Positions 32,722-44,761 of a stretch of DNA of 64,000 nucleotides are shown piece after piece. Numbering within the stretch: the first letter of the stretch is position 1; each line of letters starts with the position of its first letter. Position numbers and translations under genes: made by a program. The notes under the pieces were generated by a model, which saw only the letters and a program-made list of their open reading frames with translations, did not search any database and was not told the origin of the DNA. Source of the DNA: Agrypnia vestita (taxonomy: Eukaryota > Arthropoda > Insecta > Trichoptera > Phryganeidae); contig JADDOH010023082.1 in the NCBI GenBank assembly GCA_016648135.1, positions 35,593-99,592 of the forward strand, written 5' to 3'.

Positions 32722-33403
32722 CATGGTTATTTGGAAAACATTAATAACCTCGCAGGACTATACTCTTGCCTTGATTATGAGTCGAAAATGTTTAAGCAGC
32801 CATGACTTATATGATCAGCCATGATCTATAATTATGGAGGTATTCAATATCAAAGATTGCATTTTTTTTTCAATATTTCTAACTTATTTTATACAAAAAG
32901 TTGAACTATTATTACAGTAACTTATATCAATTACGATTAATTCATTCGTTTCAATGCAAGTTAAATAAAATTATAAAAACTCTGCAGAAATTCCAATTGG
33001 AATATTTTCCAATTGGAATTGGAAGGTTTTTATTATTTTATTTGACTTGTATGAAATGGAACGATTTTTTCATATTCAATACAGGTTACTGTAATCCTCC
33101 GTAACTATTGATATATAGATTTAAAAAAATAAAACAAAGATGCGAACACGGAATACGTGTCACATCAATACTCTTACTATTCTCAAACTAAGCTAAACGC
33201 TTGTGCTTTGAAAATAGGACTAACTTGCTAGTCTGGAGTGAGATTCGAACCCGCAACCTTTGGATTACGAGGCGAGTGTCCTAACCACAGGACCAACAAG
33301 CTACTCATTATTATTAGGTCATGGTTGTTTAAATATTTAAGACTCATAATTAAAACCAGAATATAGTCCTGTGAGGTTATTTAATGTTTTCCAAATAACC
33401 CTG
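32722..33403. mobile_element. Fold-back element family F, copy 3 with different ends
   Basis: TA-flanked. Ends CATGGTTATTTGGAAAACAT and its mirror ending CCAAATAACCCTG. The outer 45 bases differ from copies 1 and 2 but the interior (AAAGTTGAACTAT, GTAACTTATATCAATTACGA, CCAATTGGAA centre) is the same family. Interrupted by a SINE at 33121-33305. Confidence 0.65.
33121..33305 (-). mobile_element. tRNA-derived SINE, copy 2, nested
   Basis: Minus orientation: box B as GAGATTCGAACCCGC near 33239, box A region as CTAACCACAGGACC near 33281, the same body as 17315, and a T-rich left end. Inserted into the fold-back element at 32722. Confidence 0.75.
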
Positions 33404-33405
33404 TA

Positions 33406-33979
33406 TAATCTTCAGAAAATGTCTCATTGATATCACTTGTGTAATCGGTAGAAAGATTTTTTCCTTCTCCTCGCCTTTTTGCTGCTGAACACATAAATGT
33501 GATTGCAGCCGCAGATGATCTTCGCGCCTAATTCCTGGTTGTAGCGTAGGGGCACATCTCGTGTTATCTCTCTTCCTTTCGATTTAATTCATTCTTCCCC
33601 TCGGAAAATGAAAGGGGATGTTGGAGGGCTGTCTTGAGATCCAATAGACGAGCGTTTCTGATTGAGTTATAATTTTTTTCTTGCCAAAATTAAAAAAAAA
33701 ATGATTGCGTCTACTCATATGGTTTGGCAGACTTGGTACGTACGATTGATGGTCACTGTAGGACGTGAGGAAGAACTCCTACTTTACTGACGAAATTGCA
33801 TTTTTTTTAAAGTCAAGCTGATTTAACTTAAAAAATAGAAGGAGTATTATCAGAGGTGACATCTGTGTATAACTATATCATAGTAATTACTTATTTTCGA
33901 CTACAGATGGCTATAGCAGAGTCCCTTCAAATATTTTAAAGAAGACAGATAAAAACAAATAAACAACTTAATTTTTTTT
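33406..33979. other. No gene recognised
   Basis: Mixed composition, no frame or repeat partner recognised. Confidence 0.4.
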
Positions 33980-34110
33980 TTAAATGTGTGGATGTTCTAA
34001 CGGTGGAGTTAGATATACAGGTCATAAGCCCTGTGGTCACTCTATTAAGACTTCAATACATGTTACCCACATAAATAGCTTCGTCTCTGTGAGACTTATA
34101 TATGTATTTA
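33980..34110 (-). repeat. Repeat family A, copy 10
   Basis: Minus orientation, internally deleted: GTGTGGATGTTCTAACGGTG, ACAGGTCATAAGCCC, AGCTTCGTCTCTGTGAGACT. Confidence 0.65.
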
Positions 34111-34189
34111 CCAAAACACATGAAACTTTAATATAAGAATAAAGGAAGATCGCCGTTGTTTAAGGAACAACTTAGAATTCGTCAACAAT

Positions 34190-34435
34190 AGAATTAAAAG
34201 CAATCATTCTTTCGATTATCACATATTTAAAATACTCCACTCGGTTCCTTATAAAGGATTGATAATGAACAGTTTGGAAACCGTCGAAATCCAAAAGAAC
34301 ATTCCAACAAATGTCTCAACTTCTCAGCATCTTCCCCATGAAGACCATACAAAAAATCACCCCTAGTATTCTGCGACCGGCTACTCTACTCAAATAAGAT
34401 GATATAATTTCTGTATTTAGGGTAGTTATAAATTA
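34190..34435 (+). pseudogene. Penelope-like retroelement, C-terminal relic
   Basis: Around 34270 one frame reads Ser-Leu-Glu-Thr-Val-Glu-Ile-Gln-Lys, like the SLE-x-x-EI-x-K motif near the C-terminus of insect Penelope-like proteins. After a frame change a Ser-Gln-Leu-Leu-Ser-Ile-Phe-Pro stretch follows, with a stop at about 34398. A hammerhead-like motif starts about 40 bases downstream. Confidence 0.4.
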
Positions 34436-34475
34436 CACCTGATGTTGAGAGGGACTGCTCCTCTCGAAACTATAG
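34436..34475 (+). ncRNA. Hammerhead-like motif h
   Basis: CTGATGT, T, hairpin GAGAGG...CCTCTC, GAAAC. Box 1 has T for the final A. The AC-NN-GT stem III is not kept (GAAACTATAGAAG), though GTG downstream could pair with CAC upstream. Probably inactive. Confidence 0.35.
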
Positions 34476-34917
34476 AAGTGATAAATTTAATTCAATGTGA
34501 GCGCTACACAATGCTCAATTTAGTTAACATTAAAATAAACCTTTTGACTCCATAAAGAGAACTATCACAAGATTTACGCTAGATGAAAACCTATTTTTCA
34601 TTAAAAAAAGTATTTTCATTACATAAACTTCCTTGCCCGTATTTCTTGAAATTGAATATTTTTTAGTTGACTTCTACACTGCCGCCGTTATTACGAGTAT
34701 AAGAAAAACAGTTGAATTAATTTTGAAATGTTAAATATATTTAAAAATAATTTATATATTCTAGATAACTAAAGTTTCATTAAGTTTTTGCCGCTGTATA
34801 TTTTATTAGAATTTTTAAAGCTACAACTACAACAAGCTACAACAAAGCTACAACAAAGCACAAATGGAAAAATCGGAACATAATGGAAAATTGGAACAAC
34901 ATGAGCGCTTATCAAAT
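34476..34917. other. No gene recognised
   Basis: Contains a short CTACAACAAAG direct repeat at 34827-34858. Confidence 0.4.
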
Positions 34918-35000
34918 ATTAGTTATAATCCGTCAAAATGACGTACTACATGTTTCGGCCGCGAGTTAAGGTTGTGAGAATAGCACCATATAGCTTCTCT
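34918..35000 (+). repeat. Repeat family C, copy 3
   Basis: CCGTCAAAATGACGTACTAC, GGCCGCGAGTTAAGGTTGTG, AGAATAGC. Confidence 0.5.
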
Positions 35001-35299
35001 ATTGCCTTAGTAACCGACATTACCGAATTATATTTTTTTGTTTTTTATATCTTATTATTAATTTATTACATCTAATCATATTTTACGTGTACAAAAACAC
35101 GTAGGCATGAGAAAATTACATAAATATATTGTGACTTCATCGTTAATCGAACCCGTGACTCCTGGCATGAGAAGCCAATGCCCAGTCCAATGGAAAACCA
35201 ACAATCTCTTTAACTCCGCTGCATACTATATACTAAAGAGCTAGCCAGTGTTAAATTAATATACAAAAAATACTTATGCAGTGTAAAATGCATTTGAAA

Positions 35300-35814
35300 A
35301 CATTACGGAATGAGATGAATTACACATTGTCCAAATCCTTGTAATATTTGACTTTGATATAATGAATGTCTGGAACAGTCTGGAAACAACGGAAACCTTC
35401 TCGCAAACACCAGAAATGTAAACAACGTTCTCGAGGATTCGAAATATCAAAGTCTTTCGTATAAATAGCGGGACTAGTACCGAGGCCAGTCATTGTTTAT
35501 TTTGACGTTTTTATCGATGCGATATTGGCGACAAACCGTAGCAAAAATAGTATTACCATTGCGCATTGTCTACTAATTAAGCGACAGATAATTGAGTGGA
35601 GTGCTTATATTTGTGCGATAATAAAAATAATTTAAACGATAATAAAATCTAAATAGACTAGTGATAAATTGCGGAATTGTATGAATCAAAGAATCGTATT
35701 AATTAAATTCATGTCCAGTGAGTTTGTCAATTTATTAAATTAATCACTAATTAATAATTCGTTAATTTATTTCCATTGTTTTCATTTATCTCCCAAAGCC
35801 ACGTTCCGTGACAA
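35300..35814 (+). mobile_element. Solo-LTR-like element, family H, fullest copy
   Basis: Starts near ATTACGGAATGAGATGAATT, has GGAAC/GGAAA units upstream of CGTATAAATAGCG, an initiator CCAGTCATTG 28 bases on, AATAAAA-type strings, AATTCATGTCCAGTG, and ends ATCTCCCAAAG then CGTTCCGTGACA. Other copies start TGTCACGAG, so the family would have TGTCACG/CGTGACA inverted ends, as LTRs do. No gag-pol sequence adjoins it, so LTR identity is inference. Confidence 0.45.
35460..35467 (+). promoter_or_regulatory. TATA box with downstream initiator
   Basis: TATAAATA, with CAGTCATT beginning about 27 bases downstream, the usual insect core promoter spacing. Confidence 0.45.
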
Positions 35815-36547
35815 TATTAGTAAATTCAGTTTCGTTAAATTTGATATTGTTCAAAAAGGTGAAAATGCTTTTTTTCCCTCGAAATATTGAAATTGAATTC
35901 AATCCGATAAACCTAAGTCAATAAATATCACCCCCAAGAAATCAAATGCTACGAAAGTACATGTCTACAGGGGTAGGTGTAGAGATATGATGTCCAGATA
36001 TCCGTAGAATGCAACTCGTCTTTTTCACCCCCTCCGCTCCAACGTTACGTAAAAATTGCATGAATAAAAAGAAGTGTAATCGCATCAAAGTCACCCCTGC
36101 GTGTCGAACGACGTCATGCGATGTTATCCAATCAGAAGCTTTACAAATATTCCTTGGGCAGGAATAAAATAAACATACTTTTCGATATCGTCCGTCTGCA
36201 CAGTGACTTAAATTGTTTGTTTAGGAAGCCAATATTATTATATATATGAATAAAAAAAAACTTTTTAAGTAACCCGATCCACTTGTTTTGTCACTGGACA
36301 CAAACTAACTGGAATACTTCTACGTAAATCGCACTACGAGAATATTTCAGATATCTGATAAACGTTTCATTTACGCCGATTAGCTGCTAGAATATTCTGC
36401 ACTTATGCATATACTCTGGCACTGTATATGATGGCTTTACTGGTTGGCTGTAAATATTCGTACTCCTATTCGTGAAGAGAAGTGTAATATTAAAGTGAAT
36501 TATAAATTGTGAAAAAGAAACATAAAATAATTTACTATAAAGACGAA
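35815..36547. other. No gene recognised
   Basis: Contains further AGAATATTC-type strings (36340, 36391) that fit heat-shock units but no TATA box I could pair with them. Confidence 0.35.
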
Positions 36548-36631
36548 GGCCCGAATACAAAGTCAATACATAATGATTTAAAGATTAAAGTACGCTTTAA
36601 ATCATTTAAGTATTGACTCTGTATTCGGGCC
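36548..36631. repeat. Short perfect palindrome, MITE-like
   Basis: GGCCCGAATACAAAGTCAAT and its mirror CTCTGTATTCGGGCC, with ATGATTTAAAG/CTTTAAATCAT inside. 84 bases total. Confidence 0.75.
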
Positions 36632-36659
36632 ATAGGATACCGATGATATTTTATTTATT

Positions 36660-37640
36660 TTTGATATTTACAATTTATTTATTTATTTATTTACTTATAT
36701 ACGCCCATTACAGGCTTTTACATAAAACATTAAATTCAAAAAGTATATACATTAAACAATATCAAAAATAAGCAATAAAATATAATATATATGAATATAA
36801 AGTAGGTACGTTTATAAGCAATAAAAGGTATAAGCGGTGAAAGTATCAAGTATAAGCATTAAAATATGAGTATAAAAATAAAAAATAAAAATTAAAAATA
36901 TAAATTAAAAATATAAAATACATTAAAAATATAAAATACAGAGCGGTAATGTGTATAAAAAAATGTATATTACACATCATTACATGTATATATTAACAGC
37001 AGTTATTAATGAAATAGTATTGACTTTTTAAGTGTAAACTTTATTTTCACTAGACTGTCATTGAAAACATCAACCGTATAACCAAATTCATTATCAGTCT
37101 TTAATATTCTGCTAATTACGGCATTTGACTGGTAATTCGTTCTGGAATTTTGGCAATGAAATGTGACAATTTGTCGAGTTCTATATAAGGACGTAAATGG
37201 ATATTATAATTGATACACGCTACAAGGTCAGGGCTGTCCAACATATTATTTACAATTTTGTAAAGAAGAACTTTATCACAAAATTTTTCTTCTATCATAT
37301 AAGGTGAGTAATTTCAGTATCTTTAATACGTTATTGTATTCTATGTTTTGTATTGGTATGTTTATCTTGTAGTTAATGTATTTGAGAAATTTGCGTTGGA
37401 CACGCTCAATACTGTCTATATGTCCATTATAATATGGAGACCAAATTGATGAGCAGTAGTCTAATTGGCTCCGGACAAGAGATGTGTGTAATATTTTAAT
37501 GCTTTCAATTGATTGGAAGGGGCGCGATGTCCTTTATCCTTAATCCCAGTAATTTTAGAGACTTATAAGTTATCGCATTTATATGATTAATAAAAGTAAG
37601 TTTTGAGTCGAATAACAACAATAGGCAACATTTGCTAGTT
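36660..37640 (-). pseudogene. Jockey/CR1-type LINE, C-terminal part and 3' UTR
   Basis: Minus strand, in order: Leu-Phe-Asp-Ser-Lys-Leu-Thr-Phe-Ile (about 37610), Leu-Asp-Tyr-Cys-Ser-Ser-Ile-Trp-Ser-Pro-Tyr-Tyr, Ile-Glu-Arg-Val-Gln-Arg-Lys-Phe-Leu, then Leu-Leu-Tyr-Lys-Ile-Val-Asn-Asn (about 37260) and a C-terminal tail to about 37010. These are the landmarks that follow the reverse transcriptase core in Jockey/CR1-like LINEs. At least two frame changes show decay. The 3' end meets a TTTA-rich tract at 36660-36700. Confidence 0.7.
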
Positions 37641-38245
37641 TGGTGTTACATAGAGAGTATTCCAAATGTATTTTTGATATTAATCTAGTAAATGATATAA
37701 TTTTGCATTTATTTAAATTTTAGTAAAGTTTATTCATTTCACACTATACGGTAAGAGAATTTAGATTTTGCTGTAATAAGTCTTGTAATATGCAATAAAT
37801 TAACATTAGTTATTTATTCAGATAATGCATGAAATGTCGTGTTACTTGCGGTATTCCTATAATTAGATTTCTCGTGAAAATTTTCTATTCTTATTTTCTG
37901 TTCGCTAAATAGGAAACGGAAGTCGCCCCGTCGATAAATTTACATAATAAAATAATCTATTTTTATAACCCTATTATTAAAAGAGGGGGCCTTAACGATG
38001 CTATTTTTAAATAGTAAAAATAATTTATAACGATGAAGTATGGTGGGATATCAATAAGGGAGGCAATTTTTCATCGGCACCTGTTCAGTTTTCCACGGTA
38101 ACGAATTTCAAACGCATTAGCTTCTGCATTTTATTTCTTTGACGTTACATTTTATTTGAGAAATTCGCCGCATATTTTTCGGATTTTTTTTGGATATCAA
38201 ATAGATATTTTTTAAAACAACCTAAAGGAATCAAATATACATATA
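37641..38245. other. No gene recognised
   Basis: AT-rich, no recognisable frame. Confidence 0.4.
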
Positions 38246-38660
38246 CCTATACTAATATATTAAGAGGTAAAGCTTGTAAGTTTGGATGTAGGAGGTAATC
38301 TCTAAAACAACTCATCGAATTTCAAAATTTCTTTCACCAGTATTAAGAATGGATTTTCATAGTGGACATAGGCTATATATTATCCCGTTAAAATAAAAGG
38401 GCTTTTCGCGGTGACCTGTTTTACAACTAAAGTCGACGAAAAAGTGGTCGAGCGATGGGTTTTTTACGAACGCTGCCTTAACGGTAAGAGATATTTAAAT
38501 ACTAATAAATACTTTCTATAGAAAAGTTGTAGAACTCAAAGAGTTCTATAAAAAGTCCCTGACGAAATATATCTATATGTTAAGGTTAATAAACGAATTG
38601 ATAAAATATGACCAGAAGTTACTAAAAATCTACGCGCGCCAAGACGCGCGGGTAATTTAC
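38246..38660 (+). mobile_element. Helitron-like element, copy 3
   Basis: CCTATACTAATATATTAAGA start, GTAAGTTTGGATGTAGGAGG, TTTCTTTCACCAGTATTAAG, GTCGACGAAAAAGTGG, and a CTACGCGCGCCAAGACGCGC hairpin-like tail. Aligns with 16834 end to end. Confidence 0.5.
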
Positions 38661-39655
38661 TATACAAATCTACACCGTTTGACCGATTTGACTCAAATTT
38701 ATTGACTTTGCAAAACAATGGAACCTTTGTGTGTACCCTCAAACTTATTATTAGCTAAATCCTAAGCCCGGGTAACGACGGCTACGAACAGCTAGTAGGT
38801 AATAAACATATTTGATTACTACCAGAATACGAACTCTGAAAATTTCTACGACAGTAACAACATCGGTCAAAACAACAAAATTGGGATGGATGTGTTTAGC
38901 GATTATTTTAGCAACTAAAAGAAAAAAATCAGCGCCTTCCATTAGCCTAGTGTATTACAATACTTCAACTTTTCTTGCAAGTTTTTTCTTTTAAATGTAC
39001 AAGATACACTTTTTCATGGATTTTTTCATCAGTTTCACAAAAATTCCTTCATTATTAATGGAATATAGGTTAGGTAAGGTGAGGTAAAAAAAAGGCTTGC
39101 CGATAGGGGTGCCGAAAAAAGTGACAGGCACCTCTCTAGAGAAAGTCGTCATATCTGCTAGACGCCGAGAAAATTGAAAGAACACATTCAAAAGAGCCGG
39201 AGTTTTATATATATCAAAAGCATTGTACATCGGGCTCAAAAGGAAATTCATTTGATGCACTTGGCACCACACCTACTTAGGAAAAGTCGATAAGAAATAC
39301 TTTTCCGCGGTGGAAAAGTGGAAGAAAAATGGCATAAATTAGCGTGCCCTTTGCAAATGCAGCTATTTATAAAGGAGAGTGTGTTTTAGCCTTATTTATA
39401 GCCATTATTACAGTTTATTATACCAAAGTGTTCGCAGAAGTAACGGTGGAAATGTCAGCAATTATTTTCAGCTAGGGGAAATTAAAAGCATAACTTATTT
39501 AAGTATTGCACGAAATTTATTTGGATGTTTTCAAACATTTTTTCCTCGGGTATTACGCTTCAAATGCAGTAAGTGCTCTGCAACAAAAAAATACATAAAA
39601 ACGTGTAACGTGTTTAAGACACAGGTATCGTACCACCCGCGCAAATAATAATTTT
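38661..39655. other. No gene recognised
   Basis: Several short frames on both strands, none with a domain. TACACCGTTTGACCGATTTG at 38671 is shared with the Helitron-like fragment at 59270. Confidence 0.4.
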
Positions 39656-40010
39656 TTTAATTAGTGTATATTATAGATATCTCACAGAGACGAAACTGTA
39701 TTAATTATGGGAAAGTAGGTATAGAAGTCATTTTGGGTGTAACAGGACTTATGACCTGTCTTTTTATGGTTGGCTTAAGTGATCACTTTACACAATTGTA
39801 ACATTCGCCATTTCCACCCATGATAGAATATACCATGCTTATTCATTTTTTGGAAGTTGTATATATGTTCAAATTACGTGAAAAGCTTTCATATATGAGT
39901 TGTAAGCGCCTTTTCCATGCGGCCTGTACAAAGCCATTTTCATTCCCCTAAATCCCCACAGATGTCGCTAATGAGAAAATCTACATATATTTTTACGGAA
40001 TTTTGGGAGC
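39656..40010 (+). repeat. Repeat family A, long variant copy 11
   Basis: Aligns with 10291-10655 from GTGTATATTATAGATATCTC to CACAGATGTCGCTAATGAG. Confidence 0.7.
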
Positions 40011-40636
40011 AATATACTTTATTGTGTGTAATGAAATTCATCCGAATACTTGCATTACACTAGGATACGCCAGGAAATATTATTTCCAATTTTTTGTTAA
40101 ATTCCTTTTTTTACCAGTATTTACAATAATTTTTTTCTTTATATGTCTTCCTTGATTTTATATTCGCATTATATTCCATCTGAAAATATTTTCTAGCGCG
40201 CTGTTTCTAGTGATATATTCATGACTAATTTTAGACAAGGAGTTTCCGATAAAACATATTCAATATCATTTATTGATTTGGCAGTTCCTTTGAGGTGTAA
40301 CGCATTAATATATCTAAATATAATAATTTAACTGTCTGTCGGTCTGTAACGTCCATAATCTTCTGGAATTAAATCTTTATTTAATTAGATTGAGACACCC
40401 AATCAGCGGGCGGCTCAGACAACATGTAAGGGTCGCCGCACCAAATTACACGGTCTTGACATTTTCATACTATTGTTTTATTTCTAGCTGTAACCCGTCA
40501 CAAATCACGATACCTCTACATGACAGTTCCTCAAAAATAAGTATTTATTTTAAAAAAAGGAAAAAAATGAGAAAAAAAATGTTTGGTCATGTTTGTGATA
40601 ATTTTTATAGCGCCGTTTTTGCGTGAAAGAAGCTTC
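40011..40636. other. No gene recognised
   Basis: CTAGCTGTAACCCGTCACAA at 40487 is a short match to the Helitron-like 3' end in reverse. Otherwise nothing. Confidence 0.35.
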
Positions 40637-41005
40637 AAGTGATGTGACATATAGAAGAAGTGAAGAAGTTTAGGCTCTTCTTGAGAGATTCCTGATTTTC
40701 TATGGATCGCAACACTGGAGGCAGCTGATTCCACATGCTGGGCCCGCAATGCTATAAGCACGTTCCGCGAACTTGGTGGCTCCAGGTCTCCTTGGTAGGT
40801 ACTACCAGCTTGCAGAGTACCTCCCATTTAGCTGACCGCAGTGTGAGCCGTCTTCCAGTGATGTTGTCCGGGATATACAGGTCCATAAAAAATTGTGGTG
40901 CATTTCTTTGAATACTTTTGTCAGAGAGAGTTTGAAATCTATACGATCCGAAAGGCGAAGCCAATGTAGCTGCTTCAGCATTGAGGGTATCCGCGAGAAT
41001 TTTGA
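40637..41005 (-). pseudogene. CR1/L2-like LINE, C-terminal fragment
   Basis: Minus strand, with frame shifts: Leu-Lys-Gln-Leu-His-Trp-Leu, Asp-Arg-Ile-Asp-Phe-Lys-Leu-Ser-Leu, Gly-Arg-Arg-Leu-Thr-Leu-Arg-Ser-Ala, then Gly-Pro-Ser-Met-Trp-Asn-Gln-Leu-Pro-Pro and a Ser-Leu-Lys-Lys-Ser-Leu end. The LHWL...RRLRSA...WNxLP order is characteristic of CR1/L2-type LINE C-termini. Confidence 0.65.
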
Positions 41006-42294
41006 CGCCTTAAATTAGTTTTTATAAAATAAGTTACGTACGTTACAGCAAGTTACGGACAGACAGACACAGACAAATAACGAAATAATTATTATTGAGA
41101 TGGGATATTTAGTTTTTGTTTAAAGCGAATTGAGTCAATTTTAAAAAACAAATGCGTTTTCTATTCATGAATTTTCAGCTTCAAAATCCTAAAATTATTA
41201 TGTCTCGTAATTTTTCACGTCTAGTAGGTATTCTTAAACAAACTTTGTACAAGGCGCAAAATTATTGTTACACGATTTTTATCGGGAAAAACAGAACTTC
41301 CCATCAACAGGTAAATGATAACTTAAATTAAATAAAGTTACGTGAGGGTTTGTCAGGCAGGGTGGTTGGTTTTGAGAGGGTGGGGGTAATTTTGGTATTT
41401 CTTGGAAATATTGACAGTGGAAGCGAAGTGTTTTAGAAAGTAATATTATTGATTAATGTTTTCCACTGTTTCTAGGTCATTCATTATTATAATAGAATGG
41501 GTTGTTCCAACAATATGATTATATAATTCTGAGAAAATGTTATTTTTAGGACAGTCTCGATGTTATTTCATTCGCGTGTTTAAATTTGTCCAGGTTTTGA
41601 CAATATATTTTTTATTGTAATTTATTAAATTGAGAATTATTTTACGGATGTCATTGTATAAAATGCTGGTTTTGTATAGGCAGGGAAACAATGTGCAATT
41701 TTTGTAGAAATGACCATGTATACAATTTTTTGCAAAATAAATATTTTCAGTATAATGGAATGAGTATAGGATATGTATCTGTGATGAGACAATACTAATT
41801 TAAAAGATAGTTAGAGAATATAGTTTAAATAACAAATTCAATTTTTAAAGACTTCCATGCTACACAACATACGCGAGCAGTCAGTACTGTCAGCAGTCAG
41901 TCTGAAGCATGAGCTGTATAAAAGCAAATATTTTCGGAAAAAATAAAACTACATATTTATCGAACACAATATTATGATATATTCAAACATAAATAATATG
42001 ATAATTATTTTGATAGGAATATTACGAGATTTATATCCTATTTCGATGTACTTCGTAGAAATTCTAAATGAGCACGGCTTATTTCATAGTAGCTACTGGT
42101 TGCACGCCACCGCAACACAGTGGGTTACAATGTTTTTTAATTAGTGTTTCTTATCACCGAAACAGATTTCGGTTATAATTTTACATATGTAATCAGACTG
42201 CACGAATCGCGTACAAATATTATGTTAGTTTCGCTAAATGAAGTGCGTTTTAGTGTGGAAGTCTTTTTAAAATTTTATTACTGGATCGTGGATA
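41006..42294. other. No gene recognised
   Basis: No domain. CTGTATAAAAGC at 41914 is a possible TATA box and AGCAGTCAGTACTGTCAGCAG at about 41877 is a short direct repeat. Confidence 0.35.
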
Positions 42295-42757
42295 TGTGAG
42301 GCAAACGAAACACTAAAAATGAATAATCGATTTATCATTTTACTTAAACCGCTGAGCACGAATTTATTCGCAGCACTGTTTTTAAATTCACATTAAATTT
42401 TGTAATTCGCATAACGCATATCTAGAAATCCTGGTTCACTGGTATGTATCGCTCTGATTACTATAGATCACTTCTCAAACGTCGCGTTGGTAGGTACTTT
42501 ATTGATTTACTGTCGTTGAAACACACGCGAGCTAGCAACCCGGCGTTATACACTCGTTCACTTCTATGGCGTAAGCCCGCTGTCAACAATAACAATAATA
42601 ACTGTAACTGCGCATCGCGGCGCCTTTGCTTTTATAGATCCGTGTTCGTGTTGCCTTCTCGATGTTTCCGGAATCCGGTGGACCGTTCGAGAGATTTTAA
42701 TAGTGCGTAATTCCTTCCAATTCTACCATCTCGTGATAATATCACAATGTATCGTAG
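42295..42757 (-). mobile_element. Solo-LTR-like element, family H
   Basis: Minus strand: starts TGTGATATTATCACGAGATG, then GATTCCGGAAACATCGAGAA (in-phase heat-shock-type units), CTATAAAAGCAAAGG, a GCGCAGTTACAG initiator region, AATAAAG, and AATAAATTCGTGCTCAGC. Ends with GTTTCGTTTGCCTCAC, matching 5175. Confidence 0.5.
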
Positions 42758-42949
42758 AAAATTGGCAGCAAACAGAAAAATAACCAACTTACTTTTAATT
42801 CAACTTCGAATGAGATTTTCTTCGGCATTAATGGTTCGAATGAAACTGGCACATACCTGTAACAAAAAATATTAATTAGCTTAACTCTTTCATAAATTAA
42901 CGAAATCGAGAAATACTAACATTTAAACTATATATATAATATACAGGAT

Positions 42950-43326
42950 GACACAATACAATAAAGTTAGATTCCTACTTAAATTATAAGATGAAAATGT
43001 TCAAACATTAATGTCCTCATAATGTCATTGGTAGAATATTGGAGAAAAGCGACATCAAAGTTTGAAGATATTTGAAACAGATTTTTTCTGCCCGGTTTTA
43101 ATAATTTAATTTGACTTTTAGTAAAGCAAATGAATTTTCAATATTCGATGTAAGTTGTTTTCAAGATGGTCCAACGTTTTATATAAGTCAGAAATATTGA
43201 GAAGAAAGCTAACTTTAAATTGCTATTCTCAATAAATATTGTTATTTGGACATTGATGTGAGAAAATTGTCGACAGGAATCTACCTGAAAAGTGTTATCG
43301 ACTGGCACTGTTATTACCTGTATATA
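42950..43326. mobile_element. Fold-back element family F, degraded copy
   Basis: ATACAGGATGACACAAT at the left and TGGCACTGTTATTACCTGTA at the right, with family F interior blocks AATTTGACTTTTAGTAAAGC and ATAAGTCAGAAATATTGAG. Confidence 0.5.
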
Positions 43327-43428
43327 GTAGAAATTATTTAGATATTTGCTTTTCTTTTAAACTTATTATAAGAAGTATTCTTTATTGTATTTACATCACT
43401 AACAAAAATGTTGAATGACCTTAAGTCT

Positions 43429-43731
43429 GGAAATTCACTGCAAATGCATATTTCGGCGTTTTTTTACGAAAATGTGGGTTTTTATTATTAATTTATATCA
43501 GAATATATACTCTAGGCAAATTTTTAAGGCAATAACTTAGATAGAACCTTTGTTATTATATAAAAGTAATAAAATGGGAATTATTTACGATAATTAATTA
43601 AACATAAGGATTAATCGACAGGCCGCGGCAAAAAAATCGTTTTTAGTGTCCTAGGCGGCGCGGCGGTTATTTTTAATGAATATACGCATATGTTTTTTAT
43701 ACGTATAAAGTATACTTCATTTTCTAGAATC
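43429..43731 (+). repeat. Repeat D2, copy 2
   Basis: Aligns with 7155-7465 in the same orientation. The GACAGGCCGCGGC block and ATACGTATAAAGTATACTTC are identical or nearly so. Confidence 0.7.
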
Positions 43732-44279
43732 CGTGCTAAGTAAATATTCTATAGAATGCGTACTAAGTAACTGCTTCCTTAGATTAAATTTGCATTTTAA
43801 ATTTACATTTTTTCTTTTTTAAACATGTACCTACTTTCTATTTTCCTACGTTTAGTTTATCAATGTTCTGCAATTCTCGGAATCCACTGTCTGAATTTGT
43901 TTGTACTACAAACTTGATAATTCCAAAACTATTGTGTACTTATTGTATTTTTCTCGGTACTGTATACTTTTGACCTGTATTATTCATTTTTATATTCTTT
44001 TAACCTACATATTATTAATTACTTACTTTATTTTTTCTGGAAATTCTTTATTGATTTTTAATATGTACTTTAAAGGCTTTATGGCCGCGTATGCTGTAAA
44101 ATATATTTAGAGATAAACTATTATTTTTCAGTATCACAAATTTTGTCTTCAGCTGCACAAATCACTTCAAGTTATTTTGTCAAATTCAAGTTCTCGCGAT
44201 TATATTGCTTAAAATAATTAACACCAATCAGGTGTTTAAAAGATAATTGTAAGGTTACAAAAGGATATAGCTTTGTTTG
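43732..44279. other. No gene recognised
   Basis: T-rich, hydrophobic chance frame at 43901-44110. Confidence 0.4.
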
Positions 44280-44560
44280 CGTAAATTTTTATGCACTAAC
44301 CCCAGGGAACTGTGGCGAGGGTCCAACAATTGCTTCCCAATTAACCGAGGTAGATGACACAGCAAGTCCGTCGGATGCCGGAGGGCTGGGGTGGTAATTC
44401 CTTAACAAAGACGCGTCTTTCAGAGCTGGAGTTCGCCAAAAGCCTTAAGAACAGCCTTAACATAATCTGATTCAAAACAATCCCGCAGAAACACAAGTGG
44501 AATGCGGGCAAATAACGAGTGTTTCTCGGAAAACGCCGAGGAAATTCGCGAAATTATTTA
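44280..44560. other. GC-richer unique island
   Basis: No frame or repeat partner. Candidate conserved non-coding sequence. Confidence 0.25.
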
Positions 44561-44761
44561 ATCTTGTGAAAATATTATTCAAATTAATTAGCATTTTTTC
44601 TTGTATCATAAAATTAGATGTTCTGAATTTATAATTTACTCTGGTGAAAAAATACACTCATCTACACCTCCTAAGCACTATTATATAGCAAAGAAACTAT
44701 TATATAGTTGGCCAATTTAATAAATTACTTTGTTAATAACCACTTGAGTTTAGGTATTAAT

